Source: Ochrobactrum sp. Q0168 (GTDB lineage Bacteria > Pseudomonadota > Alphaproteobacteria > Rhizobiales > Rhizobiaceae). Taken from it: a DNA stretch of 64,000 nt. Positions 43,357 to 51,060 of the stretch are shown here, piece after piece. The notes below the pieces were generated by a model, which had not been told where the DNA came from, ran no database searches, and was given only the letters and a program-made list of their open reading frames with translations. The translations under genes were made by a program, and so were the position numbers. Position 1 is the first letter of the stretch, and every line of letters starts with the position of its first letter. The stretch covers positions 37,528-101,527 of the forward strand of contig NZ_JAELXQ010000014.1 of the NCBI RefSeq assembly GCF_016427605.1, given 5' to 3'.

Positions 43357-45078
43357 ATGCTGATGGAGAGTTTGATTTTGAGCCCGTATGAGATCGCACG
43401 TGTGATTGCTTTCATGTCGCGTCTTCGCGATGCCTTCCGGCCGATGCATGGCAAGGTTGAGGATGACGCGCACTGGCGAATAATTAGTCATGTTGTCAAG
43501 CGCTTCATCGAAGGGGGGGCCGTCACTCTGACAGAATTGATTCAGATTTCGGAGCTTCCCTATGCAACGGCCCACCGGAAGATAAACGAACTTCTGCGCG
43601 AACACATGCTGGAAAAGTTTTTCAGCGGCTCTGACACCAAGCGCTTTCAACTGATTCCCAGTAATCTGCTGCTCGATCAGTTCTACAACTACGCGAAGGA
43701 CGTCAAAGTAGAACTTGCGCGCGTTTATGGTGACAAAAACTTCAGCAATGATGAGGAATATTTTTTTGGAGGCGATCATCAGGCGCTGGCGCTGAGCGAA
43801 GACCAGCTTCGTGCTGTTCGCAACATAGACGGTGTCGAAAAGGCGACTTTTCTCCTTCACAATGACTTTTATTTCATGTCCTTGCGACATCTCTGGTCCG
43901 ATTTCCGTAAACGGTTAGGCCCCTATCAGAACTTCCACATGCGCAACATGGAGGATTTGCATGCTGAATTGTTGGCCAATGCCAAGCGGCCGGAATCCAC
44001 CTTCGATATCGTTGCGCTGAATGCGCCCTGGGTTGGGCAGTTTGCTGAAGCCGGCGCCGTCATCAACCTCAACTCCCTCACGGACGCAAGGCGGGTCGTG
44101 CCTCAAAGCTTTAATCCTGAAGTCTGGGATATGGGGATGTCGAAAGGAAAACAGTTTGGCATTCCCAGCTATGCTGCAGTCGAAATCCTGGCGGCCCGAA
44201 AGGACCTTCTGGAAACTGAGGGCCTGAAATCTCCAGCAACATTCGCCGATGTGCTTAAATGCGGTCGCGCCTTGCATGACCCCAATAACGGGCGTTACGG
44301 GATCGTTTGGAACGCCAGTCGCGGCATCGATGTCGCGCATACGTTCATGTTCATTATTGGCTGTTGCGGCGCTCCCATCCCGGACCTCGCCCAGGTAAAA
44401 GGCGGCTTCGAGAAAAAGGATATGAACGGGGGCAAGGTGCGAGCACTGATCGATAGCTATGCGGCGCACGAAGCGCTGGAATACATGAAAGAACTTCTGA
44501 GCATATCGCCGCCGAATATTCTCGAAACATCGCGCCAAACCGTTCTTGACTTATTCACACGCGGGAAAGCGGCTATGGCCTATACGTGGTCAATCCATGC
44601 GACGCGTTTTGAAATGCAGATCGATTCCGCCGTCAAGCGGCGCGTAACCTATCTGCAACCTCCGTTTGGAAGAGGTGGAAAAAGCCTTGCCCCCTTGGGC
44701 GGATTTGTCTTCGCAATTCCGAGCAATCTGCCGCCGTTACGGATGGAAAAAGCAATGCAGATCCTCACTTGGATGTGTAGTCCTGAAGCGATGCTCGCGC
44801 GCGCAAAGGACGGGCTACCGCTATCTCCTCTTTTCAGCCTCATGGGGGACCCGGGAGCCAACCTCAATTCACCAATCTACACACTGGTAAAGTCGCTGTC
44901 GCAACGTCGTCTGCTCAACGTATGGCAACGTCCCGCCATACCCAAATACATCCATATCGAAACCATTTTGGGCGAGGAGGTTCACGACGCGTTGATTGGC
45001 CACAAGTCAATCAAGGTGGCCTTGGCCGACGCCAATACGAGGATCAAATCCCTTGATCAAGATCTCCTCTATTCGTGA
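43357..45078 (+). CDS. Winged-helix regulator fused to a solute-binding-protein domain
   Basis: 573 aa, no signal peptide or membrane helix, so cytoplasmic. Residues about 25-125 look like a MarR/IclR-type winged helix (WRIISHVVKRFIEGGAVTLTEL, then LPYATAHRKINELLREHML). Residues about 165-573 look like a whole family-1 ABC binding protein (TFDIVALNAPWVGQFAEAGAV, FGIPSYAAVEILAARKDLL, GKAAMAYTW, APLGGFVFAIP). SgrR of E. coli is a comparable design with a family-5 domain. It follows a complete family-1 importer and amidase by 57 nt and probably senses the same imported ligand to regulate that operon. Alternative: a merely transport-class protein with a lost export signal; less likely. Confidence 0.8.
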   Translation: MLMESLILSPYEIARVIAFMSRLRDAFRPMHGKVEDDAHWRIISHVVKRFIEGGAVTLTELIQISELPYATAHRKINELLREHMLEKFFSGSDTKRFQLIPSNLLLDQFYNYAKDVKVELARVYGDKNFSNDEEYFFGGDHQALALSEDQLRAVRNIDGVEKATFLLHNDFYFMSLRHLWSDFRKRLGPYQNFHMRNMEDLHAELLANAKRPESTFDIVALNAPWVGQFAEAGAVINLNSLTDARRVVPQSFNPEVWDMGMSKGKQFGIPSYAAVEILAARKDLLETEGLKSPATFADVLKCGRALHDPNNGRYGIVWNASRGIDVAHTFMFIIGCCGAPIPDLAQVKGGFEKKDMNGGKVRALIDSYAAHEALEYMKELLSISPPNILETSRQTVLDLFTRGKAAMAYTWSIHATRFEMQIDSAVKRRVTYLQPPFGRGGKSLAPLGGFVFAIPSNLPPLRMEKAMQILTWMCSPEAMLARAKDGLPLSPLFSLMGDPGANLNSPIYTLVKSLSQRRLLNVWQRPAIPKYIHIETILGEEVHDALIGHKSIKVALADANTRIKSLDQDLLYS

Positions 45079-45105
45079 TTACCCATAGTCCCCAGAACCA
45101 ATTCC

Positions 45106-45117
45106 ATTCCCGGGAAT
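45106..45117. terminator. 12-bp palindrome between convergent genes
   Basis: ATTCCCGGGAAT lies in the 45-nt gap between the convergent stops of the fused regulator and the dehydrogenase. No loop and no U run, so a true Rho-independent terminator is doubtful; it could simply be a protein-binding palindrome. Confidence 0.25.
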
Positions 45118-45123
45118 CCAGCT

Positions 45124-45999
45124 TTAGCCTGACGCGTGCTCAGTCTCGGAAGTGAGCACAAAGAAATCACGGTCTTCAAGACCATTCTCCGCGGCATGAA
45201 GGAAACGCTCTAGGGAAAGCGCATTTACTGCCATTTCGACATCGACATCAGCTGCGGCTTCGGCAATCAAACCCGTATCTTTAATCATCTGGGAGACGGA
45301 AAATGCCGGTGGATAGTCGTTCTGCTCTATATTGGTTCGCTTGTATTTGAGAAGTGGCGAAACTACTGCACTTTCGCAGATAACTTCCATGATAACGTTC
45401 CGGGAAAGCCCACCCGCTTGACCCAGCTGTAACGCGTCCGCCATTAAAGTTGCATTTGCCGCTACAAGACTGTTCAGGACCAGTTTCAGATATCGCGCCT
45501 CCTCACTCGGACCGACGTAATATTGTCGACTTGAGAACGCTTCGAACGCCGGCCGGCATATCTCAAAATCAGCCTGCGGGCCGGATACCATGACCGTAAG
45601 GGATCCCGATTTCGCAGTATGGGTGCTCCCAGAAACGGGCGCGCGCAGATAACGGGTTGTCCGGATGCCGTTGGAGACCTTTTTCGAAATACGGGGAGAA
45701 ACCGTACTCAAATCCACGAATATCTGATCCTCGTTCAAGTGGCCTGCGAACCCAGATTCGCCGAAAACGAGATCATCGAGAACTTGATCATTAGGGATCA
45801 TCGACATGATAATCTCGACGTCCTTCAAAAGCTCACCCACGGACGGAGCGATTTTGGCTCCATCTCCGCGAACTGTATGACAGTTTGCCGGATTTCTATC
45901 ATAGACTGCCACATGATGGTTCTTCGCCAACAGATGACGCACCATCGGTTGGCCCATTTTACCAACCCCTATCCAGCCGATTCTTCGTTGCTTTGCCAT
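45124..45999 (-). CDS. NAD(P)-dependent oxidoreductase, 3-hydroxyisobutyrate dehydrogenase family
   Basis: 291 aa from ATG 45999 with GGAG 9 nt upstream; a TTG five codons earlier is less likely. The cofactor loop IGWIGVGKMGQPMVRHLLAKN is near residues 6-25, the substrate-binding APVSGSTHTAKSGSLTVMVSG near 115-135 and the catalytic lysine in YLKLVLNSLVAAN near 165. Members oxidise beta-hydroxy acids (3-hydroxyisobutyrate, tartronate semialdehyde, 6-phosphogluconate-like) to the oxo acids. It is divergent from the hydroxyquinol operon, across a 173-nt shared promoter region. Confidence 0.87.
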   Translation of the reverse strand: MAKQRRIGWIGVGKMGQPMVRHLLAKNHHVAVYDRNPANCHTVRGDGAKIAPSVGELLKDVEIIMSMIPNDQVLDDLVFGESGFAGHLNEDQIFVDLSTVSPRISKKVSNGIRTTRYLRAPVSGSTHTAKSGSLTVMVSGPQADFEICRPAFEAFSSRQYYVGPSEEARYLKLVLNSLVAANATLMADALQLGQAGGLSRNVIMEVICESAVVSPLLKYKRTNIEQNDYPPAFSVSQMIKDTGLIAEAAADVDVEMAVNALSLERFLHAAENGLEDRDFFVLTSETEHASG

Positions 46000-46172
46000 T
46001 CTTGTCTTCTCCAAAACGCCTGTCTTCTCCTAGTGGTGTCCGAACATCACCTGGTCACAGTTCAAATCTCCAGTGACAAAACATCCAGAATGGATACTCT
46101 GCACATTGCAAGAGATGCAGAAAAAGAGACGATAAGTTTGGCCTCATCCTAATGCTATGAAAGCAAAATCTC
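46000..46172. promoter_or_regulatory. Divergent promoter region of dehydrogenase and hydroxyquinol operon
   Basis: 173 nt between divergent starts. It contains GGTGTCCGAACATCACC around 46033-46049, an imperfect dyad (GGTG...CACC), followed by a GTCACAGTTC element. It is a reasonable place for a regulator of both units, but I see no classical -35/-10 pair and no shared box with 36852-36867 beyond short GAACA and ACC matches. Confidence 0.35.
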
Positions 46173-46472
46173 ATGCTCTACGTCGTCCATTGTATCGATT
46201 TCGAAGACGCCCTTCCTCGCCGACTGGCCAACTACGACGCTCACAAGCAATATCTCGCAAGCGCTACCGTGAAGACAGTCATTTCAGGTCCGCTAGTCGC
46301 TAAGGACGGAGTCACCATGATCGGCTCAATGTTCATCGTTGATGCCGAACGGCTGGAAGACGTTGTTTCCTTTAATCGCAACGATCCATTTCAGGACGCA
46401 CATGTGTGGGCCGACACTCGGATTCATCCGTTCCTGATGCGTGTGGACAACCGTGCGCTCAAGATTGACTGA
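46173..46472 (+). CDS. YciI-like protein (first copy)
   Basis: 99 aa, first gene of the operon. The YciI dimeric alpha/beta-barrel fold is shown by the N-terminal strand LYVVHCIDFED, a helix with NYDAHKQYL, ISGPLVAKDG, and a second helix ending NRNDPFQDAHVW. The family catalytic pair is present as His24 and Asp71. In 2,4,5-T degradation the YciI-fold enzyme TftG acts on a chlorinated hydroxyquinol (known from the literature). Here the gene adjoins maleylacetate reductase and an intradiol dioxygenase in the same way, so a role on the hydroxyquinol ring or its quinone is plausible. Confidence 0.85.
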   Translation: MLYVVHCIDFEDALPRRLANYDAHKQYLASATVKTVISGPLVAKDGVTMIGSMFIVDAERLEDVVSFNRNDPFQDAHVWADTRIHPFLMRVDNRALKID

Positions 46473-46480
46473 GGATCGGC

Positions 46481-47536
46481 ATGCACTCATTCGCTTACAA
46501 TTCAAACAAAGCTCGTATTCTTTTCGGGGTCGGGACGTTTCAAAAGCTGCCCGACGAAAGAGACAGGATGGGATTGAACAGGATTCTTGTCCTATCCACC
46601 GACGCTCAGCGTGACGAAGCGGTGGAATTAGCCAATATCATTAAAGACAGTTCCGTTGGCGTTTTCAGTGAAGCAGTCATGCATACACCAGTCAACACAA
46701 CTGAGAAAGCCGTCTCAATCGCCAGAAACCTGAATGCGGATGGAATCCTTTCTATCGGTGGCGGTTCGACTACCGGCCTGTCAAAAGCTATCGCTCTCAG
46801 GACCGGCCTTCCGCAGATCATCGTTCCAACCACATATGCGGGATCTGAGGTCACGCCTATACTCGGACAGACAGAAAACGGCTCCAAGACCACCATTCGC
46901 GACCCGGGCATCCTTCCCGACCTTGTGATCTACGATCCCAATTTTTCAATGAAGCTTCCGGTCGAGCTCAGCATAACCAGCGGCCTCAATGCTATGGCCC
47001 ATGCGCTGGAAGGGCTCTACGCCCAAGACAGAAATCCGATTTCGTCCCTGATGGCGATAGAAGGCCTCCGCGCCCTGCATGGCGCATTGCCGATAATAAG
47101 GGAAAAACCCGACGACACAGACGCGCGAACGTCCGCTTTGTTTGGTTCCTGGTTGTGCGGCACGGTTCTTGGCACAGTAGGGATGTCGCTCCATCACAAG
47201 ATTTGCCACACGCTCGGAGGAATGTTCGACCTCCCTCATGCCGAAACACACGCGATCCTGCTTCCCTACACAATCGCATACAATAGTGAGGCGGCGGCGG
47301 TGGAACTTGCGCCTCTTCAAGACTTATTCGGCGCGTCAATCCCTGCTGGCATCTTTGATTTTTCACGACGCCTGGGCGCGCCGTATTCTCTCGCTCAACT
47401 TGGACTCGTGCGCCGCGATATAGAGCGGGCCACCGAACAGTCCCTGAAAAACCCTTACTGGAACCCCCGCCCCCTGGAGCGCCAAGCTATCCAGCAACTC
47501 CTTGAAATGGCGCTGGAAGGCGCTCGCCCGCGCTGA
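46481..47536 (+). CDS. Maleylacetate reductase (iron-containing alcohol dehydrogenase family)
   Basis: 351 aa, ATG with GAGGATC upstream, 8 nt after the first YciI gene. Family markers: ILSIGGGSTTGLSKAIALRTG near residue 85-105, IIVPTTYAGSEVTPILGQTENG near 110-130 (YAGSE is specific for maleylacetate reductases), HALEGLYAQDRNP near 170 and the His-rich LHHKICHTLGGMFDLPHAETHA near 230-250. Reduces maleylacetate with NAD(P)H to 3-oxoadipate, the step after hydroxyquinol ring cleavage. Operon with the dioxygenase that makes its substrate. Confidence 0.92.
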   Translation: MHSFAYNSNKARILFGVGTFQKLPDERDRMGLNRILVLSTDAQRDEAVELANIIKDSSVGVFSEAVMHTPVNTTEKAVSIARNLNADGILSIGGGSTTGLSKAIALRTGLPQIIVPTTYAGSEVTPILGQTENGSKTTIRDPGILPDLVIYDPNFSMKLPVELSITSGLNAMAHALEGLYAQDRNPISSLMAIEGLRALHGALPIIREKPDDTDARTSALFGSWLCGTVLGTVGMSLHHKICHTLGGMFDLPHAETHAILLPYTIAYNSEAAAVELAPLQDLFGASIPAGIFDFSRRLGAPYSLAQLGLVRRDIERATEQSLKNPYWNPRPLERQAIQQLLEMALEGARPR

Positions 47537-47557
47537 ACTATATTGGGAGATGGACAT

Positions 47558-48406
47558 ATGAATGCGTACTTTTCGGAGGAAAACTCCACTGAAACCGTGA
47601 ATGGACGAATGAAACCGAACTCGGCCCGGCTCACGGAAGTCATGGGGGCATTGGTCAGCCATTTGCACAGTTTTATAAAGGAAGTGGCTCTGACACAGAA
47701 CGAGTGGGAGTACGCTATCGACTTTTTGACACGCACTGGGCGGATATGTAGTGAAGAACGGCAAGAGTTTATTCTGTTGAGCGACACGCTAGGAGTTTCA
47801 ATGCTTGTCGACGCCATCAACAATAGACGCCCCTGCGGTGCCACCGAAAATACAGTTTTTGGACCCTTCCATGTGAAAAACGCACCCTTGCGAAAGATGG
47901 GCGACTGCATTTCCCTAGACGGTAAGGGAGAAAGCTGTCGCTATTTTGGACGAGTGATTGATCTGAATGGCATTCCCATCGCTGGTGCGAGCATCGACGT
48001 GTGGTCCGACAATTCAGACGGCTATTACGACGTCCAACAGCCAGACATACAGCCGAAATGGAATAATCGTGGCATTTTCGTAACCGGGAATGATGGTTAC
48101 TACGAGTTCTTCGGCATCAAACCGGTCTCATATCCTATCCCAGACGACGGGCCGGTAGGAGAAATGCTCGGCCATCTCGGCAGGCACCCATACCGGCCTG
48201 CTCATATGCACTACCTGGTGAATGCAGACGGCTATGAAAAGCTAATTACCCATACCTTCGTCGGAGAAGACGCCTACCTCAAATCGGATGCAGTATTTGG
48301 CGTTAAAAAGACCTTGATTGCCCCATTCGAGCGCACATCGGGATCTATCAGCCTATGGCAGTCAAAGTTCGATTTCGTTCTTGTCAAAGCAGGAAATAAA
48401 CAATGA
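47558..48406 (+). CDS. Intradiol ring-cleavage dioxygenase, hydroxyquinol 1,2-dioxygenase type
   Basis: 282 aa from ATG 47558 with GGGAG 8 nt upstream; an earlier TTG is less likely. The N-terminal helical linker domain (residues about 20-95) is typical of catechol/hydroxyquinol dimers. The ferric ligands are visible: Tyr157 in DGYYDVQ, Tyr192 in VSYPIPDDGPVG, His216 and His218 in YRPAHMHYLV. Adjacent maleylacetate reductase points to hydroxyquinol (benzene-1,2,4-triol) as substrate, giving maleylacetate. Chlorocatechol or catechol activity cannot be excluded from sequence alone. Confidence 0.9.
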   Translation: MNAYFSEENSTETVNGRMKPNSARLTEVMGALVSHLHSFIKEVALTQNEWEYAIDFLTRTGRICSEERQEFILLSDTLGVSMLVDAINNRRPCGATENTVFGPFHVKNAPLRKMGDCISLDGKGESCRYFGRVIDLNGIPIAGASIDVWSDNSDGYYDVQQPDIQPKWNNRGIFVTGNDGYYEFFGIKPVSYPIPDDGPVGEMLGHLGRHPYRPAHMHYLVNADGYEKLITHTFVGEDAYLKSDAVFGVKKTLIAPFERTSGSISLWQSKFDFVLVKAGNKQ

Positions 48407-48693
48407 TCGCATTTCGATTTGCAGTCTCAGATCCCCGAAGGACCCGCGCACGCGCGCAGCTTCATGATGCACACAAAAAACACATTGCTGACGCACCGTT
48501 CGAGATTCTTATGTCGGGTCCCGCGTTCCAAGAAGGCAGTGATGCCACCACTGCCGCATTACTAATTGCAAATGTTGCAACGTTAGCAGAATTGGATTCG
48601 TTTAACTTGACCGATCCGTATGTAAAATCCGGCGTATATATAAAAACATGGATCCTTGAATGGAAAAATTCTAAAATCTTAAGAATTATATGA
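48403..48693 (+). CDS. YciI-like protein (second copy)
   Basis: 96 aa, start overlapping the dioxygenase stop (ATGA). Same fold pattern as the first copy, with the conserved pair His24 (LHDAHKKHI) and Asp71 (LTDPYVKSGVY) at identical positions. The rest of the sequence is quite different from copy 1, closer to the third copy at 60890-61186. The last genes of an operon for hydroxyquinol cleavage; possible roles are dehydrochlorination, isomerisation of maleylacetate-type lactones, or quinone handling. An imperfect terminator hairpin follows. Confidence 0.83.
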   Translation: MIAFRFAVSDPRRTRARAQLHDAHKKHIADAPFEILMSGPAFQEGSDATTAALLIANVATLAELDSFNLTDPYVKSGVYIKTWILEWKNSKILRII

Positions 48694-48735
48694 CCGAATA
48701 TTTGTGATAGTCATCGCAATATTTATGAAATTTAC

Positions 48736-48766
48736 GCAGATTGCGTTTAATATAATCTGCTTATTT
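48736..48766 (+). terminator. Probable terminator of the hydroxyquinol operon
   Basis: GCAGATT (48736-48742) pairs with AATCTGC (48754-48760) over an 11-nt AT-rich loop, and the sequence TTATTTT follows directly. It is 42 nt after the stop of the second YciI gene. The stem is AT-rich and short, so strength is uncertain. Confidence 0.5.
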
Positions 48767-48777
48767 TAATAATGTTT

Positions 48778-48810
48778 ATATTAATGTAATATTAATGTAA
48801 TATTAATGAC
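48778..48810. repeat. Tandem 11-bp AT-rich repeat
   Basis: Three consecutive 11-bp units ATATTAATGTA (third unit ends AC instead of TA). The period is close to one helical turn, so the tract may be intrinsically curved or bind a protein in phase. It lies in an AT-rich intergenic stretch between the operon terminator and the IS-derived element. Confidence 0.6.
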
Positions 48811-48968
48811 GGCACAAGGATTAAAATTATAATTATGCTATATAAAGCAATACATATACTGACATTTAGTCAGAATCTGGTTAGCCTGAAACATCGTTTC
48901 CTCGTCCAGGCAAATACCAAGATTAACTGTGGATCACGAACATCTTCTAACTAATTGGTTTTATTACC

Positions 48969-49476
48969 TTTGGCGGTCGAGTTGAAATGTCCGCCGCTTT
49001 GCAAAGTTAAAATGTCCGTCTGAGGCGTTTGCTGGCACGACGCTCTGCCCCGGCCAGCCCTTGCAACCCTGACCAGCCGGGCAGGCCGGGCCAAGTCGGG
49101 GTGCTGTTAGGAACAAGCGGACATTTTAACTTTGCAAAGCGGCGGACATTTCAACTCTGCCGCCACATCGCGAACACCGTCGCAAATCCGGTTGTTCGAC
49201 GGACGACCGATCGCCTTATGCCGGATCGACGACGCACCGTCGGTTTGCATCCGCTGCAGCAGTCGACGGACCGGACGCTCACTCAGATCAAGCACATGCG
49301 CCGCTGAAACCATCGTCATCCGACTGGCCATCACCTTCGACAAAATCTCGATCCGCTGCAGATCACGCTCGCTCATCGCAATCAATCCCATCTGCTTGTC
49401 TCCCAGACGTCTTTCAGACCGGGGAGAGTGACATTCCAACTTTGCAGAAACAGGACACTTTAACTTTGCGGCTACA
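48969..49476 (-). mobile_element. Deletion derivative of an ISNCY/IS1202-like insertion sequence, 508 bp, with target duplication
   Basis: Both ends carry two tandem boxes of the form AAAGTTAAAATGTCC spaced about 24-25 bp, in inverted orientation. The outer ends align as imperfect inverted repeats (T-x-T-x-GC-x-G, then AGTT). The 5-bp sequence TTACC flanks both sides (48964-48968 and 49477-49481). Only the transposase N-terminus survives. A 40-bp segment of the left end (48979-49018) is repeated as a perfect inverted copy at 49118-49157, giving an internal stem around about 100 nt. Family assignment comes from the transposase N-terminus and is moderately sure. Confidence 0.75.
49107..49391 (-). 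pseudogene. Transposase N-terminal fragment (ISNCY/IS1202-like)
   Basis: Starting at ATG 49391 the frame encodes a helix-turn-helix typical of these transposases (MSERDLQRIEILSKVMASR, then SAAHVLDLSERPVRRLL and IRHKAIGRPSNNR). After about 70 residues, near 49185, the similarity ends and the frame runs through element-end sequence to a stop at 49107. The catalytic DDE domain is missing, so the element cannot move on its own. Confidence 0.78.
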
Positions 49477-49554
49477 TTACCGTGAGGTGTAATCACCATT
49501 ATGGAACTTTCCCGTATTATTATGACAGATTGGATCTTCTGATGATAGGCCTTT

Positions 49555-50007
49555 TCAGTCGGGTAGGAATTCGGCTGTCAATGTTGAGATTCGCCAGCCG
49601 TCTATGGTTTTGGAAAAAACAAAATCATAGGCCCCTGCCATCGCAATTCTTCCCGGTCCGCCTCGCCAGTCGGTAATAAGCATTCTACAGCGCCCCTTTG
49701 CCTCCAAAGGATCGTCACTCTTCCAAAGGACCAGATCAGTAATGAAGTGGCGACTTCTGCACTTAAAATTCACGGCTATTGCTTCTGTAACCAGTGCAGT
49801 TAATTCTTTTTGACCCTTTCGCACTCCTGCAGCAATACCTGACCCGCCGTGTTCGATGGGCGCGGCATTCCGTCTAATCCAACTTGCGTTCTCCGTGAAT
49901 AGCGCTGCCCACTTTTTAGCGTCAGCGGAATCAAGGAAATGAACGTAGTGGCCGAGAACAAAGCGAATTTCTTGTTCGTCTTCCGCTGAAAGCATATCTC
50001 CATACAC
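49555..50007 (-). CDS. NTF2-like / SnoaL-like small protein
   Basis: 150 aa from GTG 50007, with GGAGGG about 7 nt upstream; ATG 49995 is an alternative, while a longer frame from 50124 looks unlike the family. Features of the cone fold: EDEQEIRFVLGHYVHFLDSAD, KKWAALFTENASWI near 35, a basic HFITDLVLW strand near 95 and the closing FSKTIDGWRISTLTAEFLPD. Such proteins are often small subunits, dehydratases or isomerases in aromatic and steroid catabolism. It is separated from the hydroxyquinol operon by the IS remnant and lies downstream of the IclR gene. Confidence 0.75.
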   Translation of the reverse strand: MYGDMLSAEDEQEIRFVLGHYVHFLDSADAKKWAALFTENASWIRRNAAPIEHGGSGIAAGVRKGQKELTALVTEAIAVNFKCRSRHFITDLVLWKSDDPLEAKGRCRMLITDWRGGPGRIAMAGAYDFVFSKTIDGWRISTLTAEFLPD

Positions 50008-50198
50008 GTTGTGCCCTCCGGTTCGTAGTCGTTTGAGTCTCCAATCACGTCGGCACTGAGAGGAGAGGTTACCTATTCGTGCTTGAGCAAGTAAATCGGT
50101 GTTCCAAATTCGCGTCGAGAACAACTCTTCTTTCTTAGCGAAGATTGGTGATGGAAGTCAAAGAGTAGCTCGTCGTAGTGACACTGTCTTTCCAGGTG

Positions 50199-50990
50199 CT
50201 ATGGAGCAAGTGCTGCCAACCGCTGCGTGATGTCCTTAGCAGCTTTCTTAGAGAGTTTAATCATCTCAGCCTCGCTCACGGGCGGGGGAGCATGCATGGG
50301 GTAAGATAACGAGATTGCGCCAATGATTTCATTGTTTTCATCGAAAACGGGAGCTGCGACACCAATCAGCTCCGCTGTGATCTCACCACGCGATAAATAG
50401 TAACCTTTACTGCGATTTTCCCTCAACGCAGAACTGAACGAGGTCCAATCAGCACCAATTGCGTCTCGCCCTTTATCTCCTTCATGACGCTCGAAAATCC
50501 TCCTCTGGCGTCGCCGATCAAGGTGAGCGAGGATGATACGTGCTTGGGCTCCCCTGAAAACAGGAAGCCTCCTTCCCGGTTTGAGCGGCATTTCGGACGA
50601 ACTTTCCGGTCGCGTCGAATATACGTTGACGGCGCGGTCCTGATACATCCTGCACAAGAAGGTGTGGACGCCAAGCCGCGTCGATATCTCTTCCATGACT
50701 TCCTTGGCCGCCAACAAGATTGGGTCGAAGTTCACGAGAATGAACTCAAGCTCCATGATTGTTGGCCCCGGCACATACCGTCCAGAAATCCGCGAGAGTA
50801 ATCCGATCTCGTGCAGATCATGTAGATATCGGTAGGCGGTCGCTTGACTGACCTGCAATATGGTTTCGACATCTGCAAGTGAGATAGTCGGCGAAGTTTC
50901 CGAGAACAGGTTCAAGATCTCGGCTACCCGTTTGAGTACAGACGTCTCATTCTGCGACTTACCGGCGGCGGCACTTTCTCTTTTTGTCAT
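50199..50990 (-). CDS. IclR family transcriptional regulator
   Basis: 263 aa. The N-terminal winged helix (SVLKRVAEILNLFSETSPTISLADVETILQVSQATAYRYL, described in parts, residues about 18-58) and the C-terminal effector domain (GRRLPVFRGAQARIILAHLD near 135, GVAAPVFDENNEIIGAISLSYP near 215) are standard. IclR regulators usually control aromatic or acetate-type catabolic operons. It follows the Liv-importer/EthD genes on the minus strand. Repeated TGTGCGA boxes in the divergent region at 57020-57080 are candidate binding sites. Confidence 0.9.
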   Translation of the reverse strand: MTKRESAAAGKSQNETSVLKRVAEILNLFSETSPTISLADVETILQVSQATAYRYLHDLHEIGLLSRISGRYVPGPTIMELEFILVNFDPILLAAKEVMEEISTRLGVHTFLCRMYQDRAVNVYSTRPESSSEMPLKPGRRLPVFRGAQARIILAHLDRRRQRRIFERHEGDKGRDAIGADWTSFSSALRENRSKGYYLSRGEITAELIGVAAPVFDENNEIIGAISLSYPMHAPPPVSEAEMIKLSKKAAKDITQRLAALAP

Positions 50991-51060
50991 GAAATGACCC
51001 TGTTCTCGCTAACTTATCGTCCTTGAAATCGGATATCCAATTTCGAGGACGATGTCTTCA

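Noticed and set aside
45619..46152. Plus-strand 177-codon ORF over the dehydrogenase and promoter region
   Set aside because: Antisense to the hydroxyisobutyrate-dehydrogenase-like gene and running into the divergent promoter; no motif.
48694..49554. CRISPR-like interpretation of the repeated boxes in the IS region
   Set aside because: The repeats are few, mostly inverted and coincide with IS ends; there are no regular spacers and no cas genes.
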